This document shows positions 21,137 to 24,045 of a DNA stretch of 24,045 nt, piece by piece. Below the pieces are notes generated by a model, which was given only the letters and a program-made list of their open reading frames with translations, made no database searches and was not told where the DNA came from. Location: positions 1 to 24,045 of the forward strand of contig JBDSOJ010000056.1 in the NCBI GenBank assembly GCA_039914895.1, read 5' to 3'. The position numbers and the translations under genes are program-made. The stretch's first letter is position 1; each line of letters starts with the position of its first letter. Source of the DNA: Gaiellasilicea sp039914895 (lineage in GTDB: Bacteria > Actinomycetota > Thermoleophilia > Gaiellales > Gaiellaceae).

Positions 21137-22797
21137 TCCGGTTCCTCCAGCGAGACGGCGGCGTTGACAAGGGCGAGGTGGACGAGACCCTGTGGGAAGT
21201 TGCCCAGATGCTCGCCGCTCTCGGGGTCGATCATCTCCGCGTAGAGGCCGACGTCGTTCGCGTGCTCGACGAGCTCGCCCATCAGCTCGTGCCCCTCCTC
21301 GGCGCGGCCCGCGCGGCCGAGGGCGTCGACGAGCCAGAACGAGCAAGCGAGGAACGCACCTTCGATCTCCGCGGCGCCGCGGGTGCGGTAGAGCAGCGGT
21401 CCGCCCGCGCCGAGCTCGCGCCTGATCGTCTCCGCCGTCGCGAGGAAGCGCGGGTCGGACGCGCGCGAATAGGCGCAGAGCGGCAACGAGAGCAGCGAGC
21501 CGTCCACCTGGTCGCCGAGCTCGGGCGCGCGGACGTAGCTGCCGAGCTCCTCGCTCCAGCCTTCGCTCTCGATCCAGGCACGGACCGCCTCAGCCTCCTC
21601 GCGCCAGCGCGCGCCGCTGCCGGGGAGCGCGCCCGCCTCGGCGAGCTCGGCTGCCCGGTCGAGCGCCGTCCAGCACATCGCCTTCGACTGGACGAAGTCT
21701 GAGAGCCCGTCGCGGACCTCCCAGATGCCCGCATCGGGCTGCCGCCACGAGTCGGCGACGAAGTCGGCGAGCGCCGCCAGGTCGCGCCCGACCTCAGGGC
21801 CGAGCGAGCCGGTCTCGCCCCGCAGCCGGGAAGCGCTCTCGAGGAGGTGGCCGTAGACGTCGAGCTGGAGCTGGCTCGTGGCCGCGTTGCCGACGCGAAC
21901 CGGCCGGGAGTCGCGGTAGCCCGGCAGCGACGCCTCCTGCTCGCTCCCGTCGGAGCGGCCGTCGATCCGATAGAGCGGTTTCACCTCCGGCAGGTCTGGC
22001 CGGATCGCCTCCAACTGCCAGTCGAAGAACGCCTGCGCCTCGTCCCGATACCCGAGCAGCAGCAGCGCACGCATCGTGTAGATGCCGTCACGCAGCCAGC
22101 TGAAGCGGTAGTCCCAGTTGCGGTCGCCGCCGATCCACTCGGGGAGGGAGGTCGTCGGCGCGGCGACGATCGCGCCGGTCGGCGTGTAGGTGAGGAGCTT
22201 CAGGGCGAGCGCGCTGCGAACGACCTGCTCGCGCCAGCGGCCCTCGTACTGCGCCCGCGCCGCCCAGTCCATCCAGGAGGCCGACGTGCGCTCGAGCCGG
22301 CGCTCCGCGTCCTCGCGCGTCGGCGGCGCCTCGGCGACGACGAACGTGGCGCGCGTGCCGGGGCCGAGCTCGAGCTCGCCGTCGCCCGCGTCCCAGCTGC
22401 GCAGCCCGACCTCGAAGCGCGGCTGGAAGCGCCAGCGCATCTGCACGCGACCGTTGCGCGGTTCGACGACGCGGATCAGCTCGCGCTGGTCGGCGTCGAG
22501 CAGCATCGCGTCGGTGACGCGGACCGAGCCGGACACGGTCGTGAAGGTCGTCTCGAGCACGTTCGTGTGCTCGCGGTAGCGCCGGACGGCCTCGAAAGGC
22601 TCGACGGGCTGGAGCTCGAAGCGGCCGCCGTGCTCGGCGTCGAGGATGCGGTCGAAGACGGGCTCCGCGTCGAAGCGGGGCAGACAGAGCCAGTCGATCG
22701 ACCCATCGCGCCCGCCGAGCGCGGCCGTGTGCCCGTCGCCGATTGCGGCGTAGTCGCCGATCGGCAGGTAGCCGTCGATCCTGAGCCCCGTCGTCAT
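21133..22797 (-). CDS. GH15 family glycoside hydrolase, copy 2 (convergent paralogue)
   Basis: A 554-aa protein of the same family and layout as the neighbour. The start reads IGDYAAIGDGHTAALGGRDG, then SIDWLCLPRFDAEPVFDR, NWDYRFSWLRDGIYTMRALL, RPVRVGNAATSQLQLDVYGH, GIWEVRDGLSDFVQSKAMCW and MIDPESGEHLGNFPQGLVH. The catalytic Glu in IWEVR is kept and the base region has AEMID instead of SEEYD. It is shorter than copy 1 and diverged, so not a recent duplication. It also lacks a signal peptide. The ATG at 22797 diverges from the protease gene across about 90 bp. Its TAG stop overlaps that of copy 1. Confidence 0.9.
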   Translation of the reverse strand: MTTGLRIDGYLPIGDYAAIGDGHTAALGGRDGSIDWLCLPRFDAEPVFDRILDAEHGGRFELQPVEPFEAVRRYREHTNVLETTFTTVSGSVRVTDAMLLDADQRELIRVVEPRNGRVQMRWRFQPRFEVGLRSWDAGDGELELGPGTRATFVVAEAPPTREDAERRLERTSASWMDWAARAQYEGRWREQVVRSALALKLLTYTPTGAIVAAPTTSLPEWIGGDRNWDYRFSWLRDGIYTMRALLLLGYRDEAQAFFDWQLEAIRPDLPEVKPLYRIDGRSDGSEQEASLPGYRDSRPVRVGNAATSQLQLDVYGHLLESASRLRGETGSLGPEVGRDLAALADFVADSWRQPDAGIWEVRDGLSDFVQSKAMCWTALDRAAELAEAGALPGSGARWREEAEAVRAWIESEGWSEELGSYVRAPELGDQVDGSLLSLPLCAYSRASDPRFLATAETIRRELGAGGPLLYRTRGAAEIEGAFLACSFWLVDALGRAGRAEEGHELMGELVEHANDVGLYAEMIDPESGEHLGNFPQGLVHLALVNAAVSLEEPD

Positions 22798-22823
22798 CGT
22801 GCTGATATTGCTCGAAACTGCTG

Positions 22824-22852
22824 TTGCAAGCGTCCGTGTTCTCTCCTACCCT
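22824..22852 (+). promoter_or_regulatory. Sigma70-type promoter of the subtilisin-like protease
   Basis: TTGCAA (-35, 22824-22829), a 17-bp spacer and TACCCT (-10, 22847-22852), with a start of transcription expected near 22859 and about 29 bases of leader to the ATG. The -35 hexamer is palindromic, so it could also serve the divergent GH15 gene, whose best partner would be TATCAG at 22802-22807 with a 16-bp spacer; that second use is weak. Confidence 0.6.
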
Positions 22853-22887
22853 CGGAGTTGCTGTCGTTCCTACTCCGTGGGGGAAGC

Positions 22888-24021
22888 ATGCGTAGACGCA
22901 TCACCGTGCTCGCCGTCCTGGCGATCGCAGCACTCGTGGCCGTGACATCGGCCACCGCCCGCACCGATGCCGGGGCCGACCGCTACATCGTCGTCCTGAA
23001 GCCCGGAACCGATGCCGACGCCGTCGCCGCGGAGCACGCGCGCGCGCACGCAGCGTCGGTTGCGTTCGTCTACTCGCACGCTCTGAGCGGGTACGCGGCG
23101 ACGATCCCGAACGCCCACATCGCAGACGTCCGCGCAGACGCGAGGGTCGACTACGTGGAGGCTGACGGCGTCGTCACCGCGACGGCTCAGATCGTCCCTT
23201 ACGGGATCGCAAAGATCGGAGCCGACGTCAGCTCGACACGGGCCGGAGACGGCTCCGGAGCTGTCTTGAACGTCAACGCCTACATCATCGATACCGGCGT
23301 CGATGCCGGTCACGCCGACCTGAACGTCGTCGGCCACGTCAACTTCGCCGGCGGCCCGAACAAGGACTGCCACGGGCACGGAACCCATGTCGCGGGAACG
23401 GTCGCCGCGATGGACAACGAGAGCGATGTCGTCGGTGTGGCGCCGGGGGCGCCTCTGACGGGGGTGAAGGTGCTCAGTTGCAGCGGCTCCGGCTCGACCT
23501 CGGGCGTGATCCGAGGCGTCGACTGGGTGACCGCGAACGCCGTCAAACCTGCGATCGCGAACATGAGCCTCGGCGGGAGCGTCAGCTCGGCGCTCGACGA
23601 CGCGGTTCGCCGGTCGGCCGCGAGTGGTGTCTTCTACGCGGTCGCGGCCGGAAACAGCGGGGCGGACGCGTGCAGCCACTCGCCCGCACGGGCCGGTGCC
23701 GGCACGAACGGGATCGCGACCGTCGCGGCGACGGACTCGAGCGACACGGAGGCGTCGTTCTCGAACTTCGGCTCCTGCGTCGACATCTGGGCTCCTGGAG
23801 TGAGCGTCCTCTCGACGAAGAAGGGTGGCGGGACGACGACGTTCTCGGGCACCTCGATGGCCTCACCGCACGTCGGCGGCGGCGGCGCCCTCTACCTCTC
23901 CTCGAACGCGGTCGCGAGCCCCACGAGCGTCGAGGCGGCGCTGAAGGCGGCGGCGCAGACGCCCGGCACGACGAGCAAGGACAGCGCTGCGATCAGGCGC
24001 GAGCACGTCGGCGGGTACTAA
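22888..24021 (+). CDS. Secreted subtilisin-like serine protease (S8)
   Basis: A 377-aa preproenzyme. Residues 1-25 are a signal peptide (Arg-rich start, hydrophobic core, TSATA before the likely cut). Residues about 31-98 form an inhibitor I9 prodomain starting DRYIVVLKPG. The mature domain, from about 102, has the triad D135 (IIDTGVDAGH), H164 (GHGTHVAGT) and S323 (GTSMASPHV), with the oxyanion Asn256 (AAGNSG). The C-terminus ends EHVGGY, similar to the short YVGG ends of related proteins, so it looks complete and has no extra anchor. The start ATG follows a GTGGGGGAAGC site and a good promoter. It is probably exported by Sec and self-activated outside the cell. Confidence 0.93.
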   Translation: MRRRITVLAVLAIAALVAVTSATARTDAGADRYIVVLKPGTDADAVAAEHARAHAASVAFVYSHALSGYAATIPNAHIADVRADARVDYVEADGVVTATAQIVPYGIAKIGADVSSTRAGDGSGAVLNVNAYIIDTGVDAGHADLNVVGHVNFAGGPNKDCHGHGTHVAGTVAAMDNESDVVGVAPGAPLTGVKVLSCSGSGSTSGVIRGVDWVTANAVKPAIANMSLGGSVSSALDDAVRRSAASGVFYAVAAGNSGADACSHSPARAGAGTNGIATVAATDSSDTEASFSNFGSCVDIWAPGVSVLSTKKGGGTTTFSGTSMASPHVGGGGALYLSSNAVASPTSVEAALKAAAQTPGTTSKDSAAIRREHVGGY

Positions 24022-24045
24022 CGCCGGCCGAAGTGGTGGGCTCCA

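Noticed and set aside
21847..22887. N-terminal extension of the S8 protease by about 350 codons
   Set aside because: The upstream part is antisense to the second GH15 gene. The signal peptide, ribosome binding site and promoter all point to ATG 22888.

Overview
This very GC-rich window looks like chromosomal core-gene territory of an actinobacterium. SepF, YggT and a Wag31-like DivIVA protein stand together downstream of MurA, and MurA carries Asp in place of the usual active-site Cys. Many genes start with GTG or TTG, and several promoters appear to drive leaderless or nearly leaderless transcripts. I would guess a deep-branching class such as Thermoleophilia, from general resemblance only; no marker here proves it.

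Layout. From about 15.0 kb down to 1, everything runs on the minus strand. In transcription order this is murA, a hisB-like gene, ridA, a 274-bp repeat-filled gap, a CCA-adding enzyme/poly(A) polymerase gene, pgeF, yggS, sepF, yggT, divIVA, yggU (DUF167), a dksA/traR-like gene, lspA, rluD, then rpsB, tsf, pyrH, frr, uppS, cdsA, dxr and the first codons of an rseP-type site-2 protease. Most neighbours touch or overlap by 1-30 bases, so the genes probably form a few long operons. They serve peptidoglycan and lipid-carrier synthesis (murA, uppS, dxr), phospholipid synthesis (cdsA), lipoprotein maturation (lspA), septation and polar growth (sepF, yggT, divIVA), and translation (rpsB, tsf, frr, CCA enzyme, rluD).

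To the right (15.0-24.0 kb) the layout is more accessory. It holds an HD-domain hydrolase (+), the remains of a secreted HYR-domain protein broken by two frameshifts (-), a class V aminotransferase and an EEP-fold hydrolase (-), then a plus-strand operon of a GT4 glycosyltransferase, a small unknown protein and a GH15 glycosidase. A second GH15 paralogue converges on the first, and a secreted subtilisin-like protease diverges from it.

Most unusual points: (1) the hisB-like gene keeps the imidazoleglycerol-phosphate dehydratase fold signature but has lost most metal ligands and sits outside any his operon; (2) a dispersed palindromic repeat forms a 72-bp tandem array before the CCA gene and also supplies the C-terminal codons of the hisB-like gene; (3) two divergent gene pairs share a symmetrical TAnnnTA box placed for leaderless transcription both ways; (4) tandem hairpins lie between dxr and rseP, and another hairpin covers the frr stop and uppS start. 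I see no tRNA, rRNA, CRISPR array, insertion sequence or phage gene.
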